Of a stretch of DNA of 14,299 nucleotides, positions 7,330-14,178 are shown one piece after another. The stretch is taken from positions 1 to 14,299 of the forward strand of contig JBFXHL010000063.1 of NCBI GenBank assembly GCA_050177075.1. Reading direction: 5' to 3'. Under the pieces are notes generated by a model, which was given only the letters and a program-made list of their open reading frames with translations, searched no databases and was not told the origin of the DNA. The position numbers and the translations under genes were made by a program. Origin of the DNA: UBA2239 sp050177075 (GTDB taxonomy: Bacteria; Pseudomonadota; Gammaproteobacteria; Burkholderiales; UBA9220). Every line of letters starts with the position of its first letter. Within the stretch, counting starts at the first letter, position 1.

Positions 7330-7800
7330 TCAAGCCCGCAAGGTCGCCACCAGCCGCTGCGGGTAAAGCAGCAGGCCGAGGGCGGTGTTGATGTCCGGCG
7401 CCGCCACTTTCGCCGCCAATAGGGTTTCTACCGCCGCCCCCTCCCCGTGCACGACAGCGATGCCCAGGGCCGCGGCGGCGAGCATCAGGCGGTCGTTGCG
7501 GCCGTTGCCGACGCAGGCGCAGCGGGCGGCGCCCAGGGCCTCCACGTAGCGCAGCTTGGCGGAATCCTGGTCGCCTTCCGGGAGGATGGCGAGTTGGCAG
7601 GGAATGCCGGTCAGGGCTTCCCTGGCCTTGCCGAAGGTATCCGCCGTCACCACGTGGAGGGTGAGGTTTTCCGCCAGGTGGCGCAACGCCTCCCCGGCGC
7701 CGGGCAATAGCGCCCCGTCGCAAGCCAGGGTGCCGTTGAAGTCGGCGACAAGGTGGTCGAGGCGCAGGGTTTCCGCGCCGGGAATGGGGATTTCAAGCAT
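7330..7800 (-). CDS. small HAD-superfamily phosphatase, 'soluble P-type ATPase' type
   Basis: The protein has 156 residues from ATG 7800. An upstream in-frame ATG at 7821 is less likely, because AAGGAGG at 7806-7812 sits exactly before 7800. HAD motifs: I, DFNGT at 20-24 (nucleophile Asp20, with Asn22 where most HAD phosphatases have the acid/base Asp); II, Thr52 in VVTADT; III, Lys82; IV, GNGRND at 98-103, like the hinge motif of P-type ATPases. There is no membrane segment or large cap, so it is the stand-alone catalytic domain known as soluble P-type ATPase-like (COG4087). The substrate is unknown. The start overlaps the stop of the preceding HEAT gene by 8 bp, implying coupled translation. 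It is the last tightly packed gene of the riboswitch operon. Confidence 0.82.
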   Translation of the reverse strand: MLEIPIPGAETLRLDHLVADFNGTLACDGALLPGAGEALRHLAENLTLHVVTADTFGKAREALTGIPCQLAILPEGDQDSAKLRYVEALGAARCACVGNGRNDRLMLAAAALGIAVVHGEGAAVETLLAAKVAAPDINTALGLLLYPQRLVATLRA

Positions 7801-8188
7801 CGTTTCCTCCTTGGAGCGCATGGGCCGCCGCCCCCCGCACGGCGTGGGCGGGGTGGCGCTCCTTCAGCACGGCCAGGGCGTCCCGCCCCACGCCGATGTC
7901 CTTCACCCGGGCCAGGCTGCGGACGATTTCCAGGCCCGCCACCACGTCGGTGGGGTGGCGGAGGGCGCATTCCACCAGGGCATCCGCCGTCTCCGGCTCG
8001 CCCCGCAGCCCCAGGGCGATAATGGCGCGCATCCGCACGTCGTCAAGGGGGTGCAGCAGGGCGTGGACCAGCTTTTCCCGGTAATCCAGGGCCGAAAAGG
8101 CGTCGACGGGCGCGCCGCACACGGGACAGATATCCGCCCCGGCCGGGATGAGGGAAAAGCAGCTCAAGCAATAGGCGTCGTTTTCCAT
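7793..8188 (-). CDS. zinc-ribbon / HEAT-repeat protein
   Basis: The protein has 131 residues from ATG 8188, preceded by GGGAGGG about five bases upstream. A longer in-frame start at 8254 would overlap the upstream gene deeply and lacks such a site. The N-terminus carries two CxxC pairs (Cys7/Cys10 and Cys21/Cys24), a zinc-ribbon-like knuckle. The rest (about 36-128) is alpha-helical with HEAT-like repeats, e.g. HPLDDVRMRAIIALGLRGE and HPTDVVAGLEIVRSLARVKD. It is likely an adaptor or scaffold. No enzymatic motif is visible. The start is two bases after the stop of the prenyltransferase-fold gene, and the end overlaps the HAD gene by 8 bp. A partner among its neighbours is the natural guess (inference). 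Confidence 0.7.
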   Translation of the reverse strand: MENDAYCLSCFSLIPAGADICPVCGAPVDAFSALDYREKLVHALLHPLDDVRMRAIIALGLRGEPETADALVECALRHPTDVVAGLEIVRSLARVKDIGVGRDALAVLKERHPAHAVRGAAAHALQGGNDA

Positions 8189-8190
8189 CG

Positions 8191-9033
8191 TCACCCTCCC
8201 GCCCCTTTCGCCTGGCCCGCCAGCAGGTGCGTGATCAGCCGCAGGGACATGCAATGGGTGCGCAAGTCCCCCAGGCTTTCCGGCGCGGGCGCGAAGCCGC
8301 CGTGGCCGCCCTGGGACGCCAGGACGAAATCCAGCGCCCGGTGCGGATAGCGCACGGGGATTCGGAGCAAGGCGCAGCTGAACACCCCCGCGTACAGGAC
8401 GCCGAGATGGGTGAAGAGGGAATCCCCCGTGCAGCGGAAGCCCAGGGATGGCGTCTGCATCTCGTCCACGAAGCGTGCGCTTTCCCGGTCCTCCGGCAGC
8501 CGGCCCAGTTCGGCCAGCAGGCAGAGGGCGCGGAAGGTGTCGGGGAGGTTGGGCTTGGAGCCATAGCCGCCTTCCCGTCTGCAGCTCCCGAGGAAGCGGA
8601 CGGCCTCCGGTTGGGGGTCGAGGCGGGTGAAGGATTTTTTCAGGCGGGCGGTTTTGATGGCGGCCGCCAGCCAGTCGGAGAAGGCCGTGCCGCTGCCGGG
8701 AATGGACAGGCGTAGCCCCGCCACGTCATCCAGGAATTCCCGGTCCGCCGCCTCCATGTCCAGCAGGCGCAAGGAGCAGCCCAGGTAATACAGGAAATCC
8801 GGTTGGGAGCTGCGGGCGCGCTGCCCCTCCAGGTAGGCGGCAGCCTTTTCCCGCTCCGGCACGGGGCGCTCCAGCAGGCGGTAGGCTGCCAGGGCGTAGT
8901 AGGTGTCGTACAGGTTGGGCTCTTCCAGGTACTCGGTGCGGTAAAAGCAAAAGCCGCCGTTGCGGCACTGCCGGCTGTCCAGATAGTTCCCGGCCAGGAC
9001 AAAGGCGTGGCCGATCCGGTCAGCCTTTTGCAT
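8191..9033 (-). CDS. prenyltransferase / squalene-cyclase-fold repeat protein
   Basis: The protein has 280 residues from ATG 9033, which overlaps the dynamin gene end by 14 bp. Upstream in-frame ATGs lie deeper in that gene. Repeats of the PFTB/terpenoid-cyclase toroid type can be seen, each with a Gly-Gly-Phe/Tyr turn followed by a helix: NGGFCFYRTEY with YDTYYALAAYRLL (about 25-54), EGGYGSKPNLPDTFRALCLLAEL (about 154-176) and GGHGGFAPAPESLGDLRTHC (about 242-261). It is shorter than squalene cyclases and lacks a DxDD cyclase motif. The zinc-site residues of farnesyl/geranylgeranyl transferase beta subunits are only loosely matched (D...C...H scattered). It has no signal peptide. It may be a binding or modifying protein for its operon neighbours, for example the GTPase. 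The activity cannot be assigned. Confidence 0.65.
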   Translation of the reverse strand: MQKADRIGHAFVLAGNYLDSRQCRNGGFCFYRTEYLEEPNLYDTYYALAAYRLLERPVPEREKAAAYLEGQRARSSQPDFLYYLGCSLRLLDMEAADREFLDDVAGLRLSIPGSGTAFSDWLAAAIKTARLKKSFTRLDPQPEAVRFLGSCRREGGYGSKPNLPDTFRALCLLAELGRLPEDRESARFVDEMQTPSLGFRCTGDSLFTHLGVLYAGVFSCALLRIPVRYPHRALDFVLASQGGHGGFAPAPESLGDLRTHCMSLRLITHLLAGQAKGAGG

Positions 9034-10807
9034 CCGTCGCGCCCCCCTGTTCCATGAGCCGCTCCAGCCGGCCCGCCAAGTCATCCAGGGCCTGGAGGGA
9101 GGAGGACAGCTCTCCTTCCCGGATGTCCGCCTCCCGCGTACCCGCGGCGCCGATTTCCGCGCCTCGGCGCACGGCGGTTTCGATGCCTTCCAGGGTGGCG
9201 TCGATGCGGCCCAGCATGGCGGCCTTGAAGTCGTGCATGCTTTTGTCCAGGCGCTGGGCGAAATCGTAGCGTAGCCGTCCGGCCTGGGTGTCGGCGGATT
9301 CGCGGGCGTGGTTCAAGGCTTCCTTGAGAATCAACCGGTCGCCGAGGAATTTTGGCAGGCCAAGAACAAAGGACGAGGCGATGATGCGCAGGCTGGGCGG
9401 CTCGCTCCAGAATTTGTAGTAGAAACTCGACCGGACGCTCCAGTGGGATTCGGCCCGCACCGCGCCGAAGGGGATGGCGAACAGCTCCGAGGAAAAGCGG
9501 TAGAGTTCGTCCACCGTTTCGTCGATTTTCGCCGTGAAGCGGGCGCAGGTGGCATGGAAGGCTTCCGCCAGTTTGTCGTCCTCCTTCTCCCGCCACTCGT
9601 CGTAGGCGTCCCGCACCTCGTCGATGACGAAGCGTTGCAGGGCTTCTTGCAGCTCGCCGGAGGGGAGGTGGCGCAGTTCCGCGAACTTCTTCTCGGTGGC
9701 GGCCTCGATCTCCCGCGTCAGCCGGGCCTTGAATGCCTCCACATCGTCCGCGACGGCGCGATTGGCGAGCTGCCGGGTCTCGCTCTCCAGAAGGACGGCG
9801 AAATCGTGTTTTGCCTGGGCGATCTCCTTGCGCTTTTCCTCGAAGGCCGCGATTTTCTGTTCCAGCTCCTTCACCGGGGTACGCAGGGATTGCCGCGCCA
9901 GTTCGGCGGTGAAGCGGGCCTGGGACACGAGGCGCAGCAGGTTCCGCGCCACCGAAACCACCAGGGCGTTGCCCTTCTCCTCCATCAGGAAGCGGGACAG
10001 GGCGGCGGAGAAGGCGGGAAAGCGGCTTCGCTCCAGCAATTCGGCGGACTGGGCGGCCTGCCCCTCAAGCGCCAGCCGGGCCGACAACGGGAAGATCGGC
10101 ACCGCCCTGCCCATGGCTTCGGCGATGACGCGGGTGGAAAACGCCACGGACTCCTCCAGGTCATCCTCGGCCAGGAGGTCCGCCTTGTTGAGGAGGAAGA
10201 ATATCTTGCCCGCGTATTCCCCCACCTTTTTCAGGAAGTCGTACTCCGCCTGACCCACCGGCTGGTCCACGGAAAGCAGGAACAGCACGGCGTCGGCCTT
10301 GGGCAGGAAGCGGTAGGTGACGTCGGTGTTGTGGCGGTACACCGAGCCGATTCCCGGCGTGTCCACCAGCCGCACGCCGCTCTTGAGCCAATCGGAGGGA
10401 TAGGTAATCCAGACCTCGGCCACGCCCTTCTCGTTGCGGGGGTTGCCTTTCTCCGTGGCGTAGTCCCACAGGGCTTCCGGGGGAACCTCCCGGCGCTCGC
10501 CGTTCTGGAACAGCACCGTGACCGTCAGCCATTCGCCGTAGGACAGGATGGTGGCGATGGCGGTGAGGGGCACCACGCCCACCGGCAGGATGTCCGCGCC
10601 GATCAAGGCATTGATGACGCTGCTCTTGCCGCGCTTGAACTCGCCCACCACCACCAGGTTGAAGACGCTGGCATCCGCCCGCTCCTTGAGAGCGTGCAAT
10701 TCACGGGAGGGAACGCCGGCCAGCCCCTCTGCCACCTTCAGGCATTGCCGCAGGGTCCCGAGGTTGGGGGACAATTCGGCTTCCGCCCCTTGAACGGGCT
10801 TATCCAT
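9020..10807 (-). CDS. bacterial dynamin-like GTPase
   Basis: Large GTPase of 595 residues. G1 P-loop GEFKRGKSS at 55-63; G2 threonine in VPLTA (about 79-83); G3 DTPG at 149-152; G4 NKAD at 207-210. These are followed by long helical stretches (about 280-440 and 495-585) forming the stalk, with a hydrophobic segment at about 473-489 (RIIASSFVLGLPKFLG) as a possible membrane-binding paddle. This is the architecture of bacterial dynamin-like proteins, which bind and remodel or protect membranes. The start ATG 10807 follows the Usp gene by 12 bp with GAGGCG before it. The gene is in the fluoride-riboswitch operon. A membrane-maintenance role under fluoride or acid stress would make sense, but that is inference. 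The closest functional analogue is unknown. Confidence 0.88.
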   Translation of the reverse strand: MDKPVQGAEAELSPNLGTLRQCLKVAEGLAGVPSRELHALKERADASVFNLVVVGEFKRGKSSVINALIGADILPVGVVPLTAIATILSYGEWLTVTVLFQNGERREVPPEALWDYATEKGNPRNEKGVAEVWITYPSDWLKSGVRLVDTPGIGSVYRHNTDVTYRFLPKADAVLFLLSVDQPVGQAEYDFLKKVGEYAGKIFFLLNKADLLAEDDLEESVAFSTRVIAEAMGRAVPIFPLSARLALEGQAAQSAELLERSRFPAFSAALSRFLMEEKGNALVVSVARNLLRLVSQARFTAELARQSLRTPVKELEQKIAAFEEKRKEIAQAKHDFAVLLESETRQLANRAVADDVEAFKARLTREIEAATEKKFAELRHLPSGELQEALQRFVIDEVRDAYDEWREKEDDKLAEAFHATCARFTAKIDETVDELYRFSSELFAIPFGAVRAESHWSVRSSFYYKFWSEPPSLRIIASSFVLGLPKFLGDRLILKEALNHARESADTQAGRLRYDFAQRLDKSMHDFKAAMLGRIDATLEGIETAVRRGAEIGAAGTREADIREGELSSSLQALDDLAGRLERLMEQGGATDAKG

Positions 10808-10819
10808 GGCGCCTCGTGG

Positions 10820-11236
10820 TCAGCGAACGATGGTGACGGCACAGGAGGCGTGGCTCATCACCTGCTTGGCCACGGAGCCCAACAACCAGCCCTCGAAGAA
10901 AGTGCGGCCGCGGTGCCCCATGACGATGTGGTCCACCCCGTATCTTTCGGCGTGGTAGATGATCTGCTCGGCGGGATGCCCCACCGCCACCTCGAAATGG
11001 GCCGTCACGCCGGCAGCCTCCACCTTGGCCTTGAGGGGCCGCAGCACGTCGTGATAGTGCCGGCGGGAATTTTCCAGGATGGCCAGGGCGTCCACCTCCT
11101 CGGCGAATTCCGGCGGCCGCGCCACGGCCAGCACGCGAAGTTCGGCGCCGTACTTGCCGGCCAGGTCGAGGGCCAGCTCGGCGGCCTTGTCCGAGGAGTC
11201 GGAGCCATCATAGGCGAGCAGGATTTTCTTCAGCAT
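10820..11236 (-). CDS. universal stress protein, UspA family
   Basis: Single Usp domain of 138 residues. It opens with MLKKILLAYDGSDSSDKA, the family's typical first strand and loop. It carries the ATP-binding signature G-2x-G-9x-G-S (Gly107, Gly110, Gly120, Ser121) in MGHRGRTFFEGWLLGS and ends VTIVR as usual. It is cytoplasmic and likely binds ATP. The start ATG 11236 has GAGGAGA before it, 13 bp after the antiporter gene. Usp proteins are often encoded beside CPA-type antiporters, where they may regulate transport in response to nucleotide. That is a plausible role here but is not shown by the sequence. Confidence 0.93.
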   Translation of the reverse strand: MLKKILLAYDGSDSSDKAAELALDLAGKYGAELRVLAVARPPEFAEEVDALAILENSRRHYHDVLRPLKAKVEAAGVTAHFEVAVGHPAEQIIYHAERYGVDHIVMGHRGRTFFEGWLLGSVAKQVMSHASCAVTIVR

Positions 11237-11249
11237 GGGGTATCTCCTC

Positions 11250-12431
11250 TCAGGTTTTTCCGGGGGCGTGTTCCACCGCGTCCTTGCGCAACAGGTGGCG
11301 GGGAAGGAAGAAGGCGTTGGCGATGAGGGTGGGCACCACGGCGCTGCCCACCACCGCCGCGACGATGGCGGAATACTCCCCCTGGTCGATGATGCCGTGG
11401 GACAGGCCGAACAGCGCGGAAATGGTGCCGAAGGTCAGCCCCGTGGACATCAACAGGGTGGTGTACATGCCTTCCCGGGGGGGCGAGCGGTAGTAGCGGG
11501 TGGCGGGGAACACTCCCAGCAGCTTGGCGGCCATCTTGGTCAGGAGCAGCACCACGAATCCCAGGGGCGCGGCGGCGAGCGCCGGCAGGGACACGAGGGA
11601 GCCGGCGCGGATGAAGTAGAACGGCGTCAGGAATCCCAGGGTCAAGGTGCGCAACCGCCGCACCAGGGCGTGATCCTTGCCCACCGTCCCCGCCAGCACC
11701 ATGCCCACCAGGTAGGCGGGCAGCACCGCCTCGCTGCCCGCCCACCCCGCCAGGGCGCCAAGGCCGAACAGGCACAGCATGAGGAACTTCGCTTCCAGCT
11801 CGGACGGTCGGTTGCCGTAACGCTTGAAGAAGCGCGGCGTGATCCAGGGCAGGGCGAAAAAGGCCACGGCGCCGCCAGCGACGAACACCAGCGTTTTCCA
11901 GGTGAAAGGGGAGAACACCAGCCCCAGGGCCAGCACCGTCGCCAGGTCGTTGACAAAGCAGGCCGCCAGGACGGTCTTGCCGTAGTCGGTGGTGTTGAGG
12001 CCGAATTCCAGCATCACCGCGTACACCACCGCCACCGAGGTGGTGGACATGGCGATGCCCGCCAGCCAGCTCGCGTTGCTCCCCCATCCTAGCAGCCAGT
12101 GGGCCGCGGCGGCGCATACCAGGAAGGGCGCGGCGAATCCAATCATGCCAATGCCCGTGGCCTGCTTCCACTGGCGGCGGAACACCGCCGGGTCCAGCTC
12201 GGCCCCGGCGAGGAAGGTGAGGAGAATGGCTCCCGCCCCGGACAGGAACTTGATCCAGGTGGCGTCTCCCGCCAGGATGGCCCCCCCCAGGGCGGCGCCG
12301 ATGATGAGCTGGGCCACGGTGCCCACCACGATTTCCGACAGGGCCGTGGCGATGCGCAGGCGAATCGAAAGCAGCGTGGCGACCAGGGCCAGCCCCAACC
12401 ACAGGGCTGCCTGGGCCCAGATTTCAGTCAT
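11250..12431 (-). CDS. cation/proton antiporter, CPA (KefB/NapA-like) family
   Basis: Membrane protein of 393 residues with about 12 hydrophobic helices and no cytoplasmic TrkA-N domain. Features: LLTFLAGAELDP (70-81), typical of the Na+/H+ exchanger domain (PF00999); the unwound helix region with STTSVAVVYAVM (129-140); and the ion-binding pair Asn161-Asp162 in CFVNDLATVLALG. An ND pair is characteristic of electroneutral exchangers, whereas electrogenic NapA/NhaA types have DD. The gene should exchange Na+ or K+ for protons. Its ATG overlaps the DUF190 stop by 4 bp (ATGA). Na+/H+ antiporters are known members of fluoride-riboswitch regulons, which suits a need to restore pH after HF enters and dissociates. 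Confidence 0.92.
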   Translation of the reverse strand: MTEIWAQAALWLGLALVATLLSIRLRIATALSEIVVGTVAQLIIGAALGGAILAGDATWIKFLSGAGAILLTFLAGAELDPAVFRRQWKQATGIGMIGFAAPFLVCAAAAHWLLGWGSNASWLAGIAMSTTSVAVVYAVMLEFGLNTTDYGKTVLAACFVNDLATVLALGLVFSPFTWKTLVFVAGGAVAFFALPWITPRFFKRYGNRPSELEAKFLMLCLFGLGALAGWAGSEAVLPAYLVGMVLAGTVGKDHALVRRLRTLTLGFLTPFYFIRAGSLVSLPALAAAPLGFVVLLLTKMAAKLLGVFPATRYYRSPPREGMYTTLLMSTGLTFGTISALFGLSHGIIDQGEYSAIVAAVVGSAVVPTLIANAFFLPRHLLRKDAVEHAPGKT

Positions 12432-12757
12432 GGCGCTCCCCCCCCGTTGAGGATGCCGAATTCCGCCGGCACCCGGACGTAGAACAGGGGCATCTTTTCT
12501 GACCGGGCCAAGCCCAGCAGGCGCTCGGCCTCGTCATCGCTGACGATGAATTCCACCACCACCGGCAAGTCGCCGGCCAACTCGAAGAAGTGGTCCTCGT
12601 GCAAAATGCCGTGCCGCCCGAAACCGGTGATGGCGCGGAACGCCGAGCCACCGTGGATGCCCAGCTTCCTGGCTTCCTCCAGCAGCCACTCGTAGGCCAG
12701 GAGATGATGGTGCTTGAGGTTTTCGTGCATGTAGAACTTAAGGCAGGTGCCCTTCAT
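12428..12757 (-). CDS. DUF190 protein (PII-like fold)
   Basis: Cytoplasmic protein of 109 residues matching the DUF190 family: an N-terminal strand GTCLKFYMHE, the conserved GGSAFRAITGFGRHG (36-50), the acidic HEDHFFELAGDLPVVVEF (53-70) and a closing PLFYVRV strand. Family structures resemble PII signalling proteins. DUF190 genes are frequent neighbours of crcB and of antiporters, so a regulatory role in fluoride or ion homeostasis is likely, though undemonstrated. Both ends overlap neighbours by 4 bp (ATGA), with HIT upstream and the antiporter downstream, giving strong translational coupling. Confidence 0.9.
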   Translation of the reverse strand: MKGTCLKFYMHENLKHHHLLAYEWLLEEARKLGIHGGSAFRAITGFGRHGILHEDHFFELAGDLPVVVEFIVSDDEAERLLGLARSEKMPLFYVRVPAEFGILNGGGAP

Positions 12758-13140
12758 GGCGTGTCTCCCTCCGGGTAGGACTGTTTCGCGGGAATCACCC
12801 CCCGCACGCCGCCCCGGGGCTGGGCGACGTCGCCCAGGTAGCGTGGGATGAGGTGAACGTGCAGGTGGGGGATGGTCTGGCCGGCGGCTTCGCCCACGTT
12901 GATACCGACATTGTAGCCGTCCGGCGCGTATTGTTCGTCCAATAGCCGCTTGGCCGTATCCAGCAGGGCGAAGAGGGCGGATTTCTCCTCGGCGGTCGCC
13001 TCGAAATAGCTGGCCACGTGCCGGATCGGCAGGATCAGGAGATGGCCGGGCGACACCGGGTGGGCGTCGAACAGGGCATAGGCCAGCTCGCTTTTCAGTA
13101 GGGCCTGGTCCGTCCGGCAGAATGGGCAGGCCGCGCTCAT
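12754..13140 (-). CDS. HIT-family nucleotide hydrolase
   Basis: Histidine-triad protein of 128 residues. The catalytic motif PHLHVHLIPR has His92, His94 and His96, with upstream HIT strands HPVSPGHLLILPIRH (27-41). Cys5 and Cys8 (CPFC) resemble the zinc-binding pair of Fhit/HINT-like bacterial HIT proteins. The family hydrolyses AMP-linked substrates such as AMP-lysine, ApnA or AMP-fluoride-type phosphoramidates. HIT proteins are known to act on adenosine 5'-phosphorofluoridate, which is intriguing next to crcB, but no specific substrate is provable here. The start overlaps the crcB stop and the stop overlaps the DUF190 start, both by ATGA. Confidence 0.92.
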   Translation of the reverse strand: MSAACPFCRTDQALLKSELAYALFDAHPVSPGHLLILPIRHVASYFEATAEEKSALFALLDTAKRLLDEQYAPDGYNVGINVGEAAGQTIPHLHVHLIPRYLGDVAQPRGGVRGVIPAKQSYPEGDTP

Positions 13141-13532
13141 GCCGGCGCTCCCTGGGCCAGGAGCTTGACGGTGAGCATCCCCAGGGCGGTCATGGCCAGG
13201 GAACCGCCCAGGTGGGTGGCCACATGCAGCGAGGCCCAGGCGTATTCGCTGCGGGAAAGCAGCGTCACCGCCTCGGCGGAAAAGGTGGAGAAGGTGGTCA
13301 GCCCGCCCATGAAGCCGGTGATGACGAATAGCCTCGCTTCAGGCGGCAGGCCGGCGTGCTCGGAAAAAAACGCGATCGCCACCCCCACCAGGTAGCCGCC
13401 GAGGAGGTTGGTCGCCAGGGTGCCGAAGGGAAGGGTGGGGAAAATCGGGTTGAGGACGACACCCAGCCACCATCGCAGCCACGCGCCGACCGCCGCCCCC
13501 GTGCCCACGGCGAGAAATCCGTAAAAACCCAT
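13137..13532 (-). CDS. crcB: CrcB/Fluc fluoride ion channel
   Basis: Small four-helix membrane protein of 131 residues. Fluc signatures: GTGAAVGAWLRWW (10-22, the G-x3-G-x3-R motif), TLATNLLGGYLVG (38-50, with pore Asn42) and GFMGGLTTFSTFSAE (73-87), carrying the two fluoride-coordinating phenylalanines Phe81 and Phe84. It acts as a dual-topology dimer that lets fluoride leak out of the cytoplasm. Only one crcB is present here, so it would be a homodimer. The start ATG 13532 has CGGAGACC before it. The gene is first in the operon, directly downstream of a fluoride riboswitch and terminator. The stop overlaps the HIT start. Confidence 0.97.
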   Translation of the reverse strand: MGFYGFLAVGTGAAVGAWLRWWLGVVLNPIFPTLPFGTLATNLLGGYLVGVAIAFFSEHAGLPPEARLFVITGFMGGLTTFSTFSAEAVTLLSRSEYAWASLHVATHLGGSLAMTALGMLTVKLLAQGAPA

Positions 13533-13576
13533 GTGGTCTCCGCTTCGTCGAGATTAATTGAAGCGGCGAGGGGCGT

Positions 13577-13618
13577 AAAAAATGCCTACCGTACCCTCGC
13601 CGGGGATTCGGTAGGCAT
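13577..13618 (-). terminator. riboswitch-controlled intrinsic terminator
   Basis: On the minus strand ATGCCTACCG (13618-13609) pairs perfectly with CGGTAGGCAT (13591-13582) around a 17-base loop. A run of six T residues follows (13582-13577). The 5' arm is also the conserved 3' strand of the fluoride aptamer, so ligand binding and terminator formation exclude each other. This is a classic ON switch. Confidence 0.93.
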
Positions 13619-13676
13619 CATCAGCCCTGGGGGGCGGTTCGAGGCCGGAAGCCTCGGGAGGAATGCCATCTCCGCC
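13609..13676 (-). ncRNA. fluoride riboswitch (crcB RNA motif)
   Basis: The minus-strand sequence matches the fluoride aptamer consensus. P1 is formed by GGAG (13673-13670) with CTCC (13660-13657) and encloses a loop beginning ATGGCAT. GGCAT (13667-13663) can pair with ATGCC (13618-13614), as in the known aptamer. P2 is formed by GCCC (13635-13632) with GGGC (13627-13624), followed by the hallmark TGATG (13623-13619) and then ATGCCTAC. An extra 6-bp hairpin (13656-13640) sits in the variable position. The aptamer starts at the expected transcription start and ends inside the terminator stem. It should switch on crcB and the following genes when fluoride binds. Confidence 0.93.
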
Positions 13677-13680
13677 ATGG

Positions 13681-13709
13681 ATGGTAGCAAGCGACACTTG
13701 GTTTGTAAA
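13681..13709 (-). promoter_or_regulatory. sigma-70-type promoter for the fluoride operon
   Basis: TTTACA (13709-13704, five of six to consensus) and TACCAT (13686-13681, four of six) are separated by 17 bp. Transcription would begin near 13674, at the first base pairs of the aptamer, as expected for a riboswitch leader. The promoter lies just after the stop of the broken MFS gene. Confidence 0.75.
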
Positions 13710-13713
13710 CGTC

Positions 13714-14178
13714 CTACTGCCCGCCCTTGACCCAGAATTTCAGCAACAATGCCGCCATCAGGGCGCAAACAACGGAGAAAGAGAAGGCGCCATGCGTCAG
13801 CGCCCAGAGAAAAACATCCCGCAGGGGCACTCCCATCTCCAGGAACCCGGCGGCCAGCAAGGGACCAACGACCGCGCCGGCGTTGTCCATGGCCCGGTGC
13901 AGACCGAAGGCCAGCCCCCGTTGGTTCTCCCCCGCGGTTGCGGCAAGCAGCGCATCCAGGGGGGAGGTGAGCAGGCCCTTGCCCACCTGGTCGGCAAAAC
14001 GCAGCGCCAGCACCGCCGGCCAGCTTGCCGCCAGGTAGAACAGGAGGCGAGAAAGGGCGGTGAGGCTGTACCCCATCACCACCCAGCCCTTGGCGCGGCC
14101 GAAGCGGTCCACCAGAACGCCGGAAAAGAGCTTCAGCAGGCTGACCGTGGCCTCGGCGACGCCATCGATCAGACCCAT
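13714..14178 (-). pseudogene. decayed MFS transporter copy (5' truncated, internally deleted)
   Basis: The frame (about 154 residues from ATG 14178) aligns by eye with the intact MFS protein at 5973-7178: MGLIDGVAEATVSLLKLFSGVL corresponds to residues 49-69 onward, then RFADQVGKGL, HRAMDNAGAV and VFLWAL. It then jumps from about residue 174 to about residue 365 of the intact copy (FSFSVVCALMAALLLKFWV) and ends KGGQ. About 46 N-terminal and 190 internal residues are missing, so no working 12-helix transporter is possible. The 5' end abuts an unrelated MHYT fragment. It is a relic, although the remaining frame is still open. Confidence 0.8.

Noticed and set aside
9308..11326. Long plus-strand open frame (672 codons) opposite the dynamin and Usp genes
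   Set aside because: Antisense shadow of real genes, with Gly/His/Gln-rich sequence and no ribosome site or domain.
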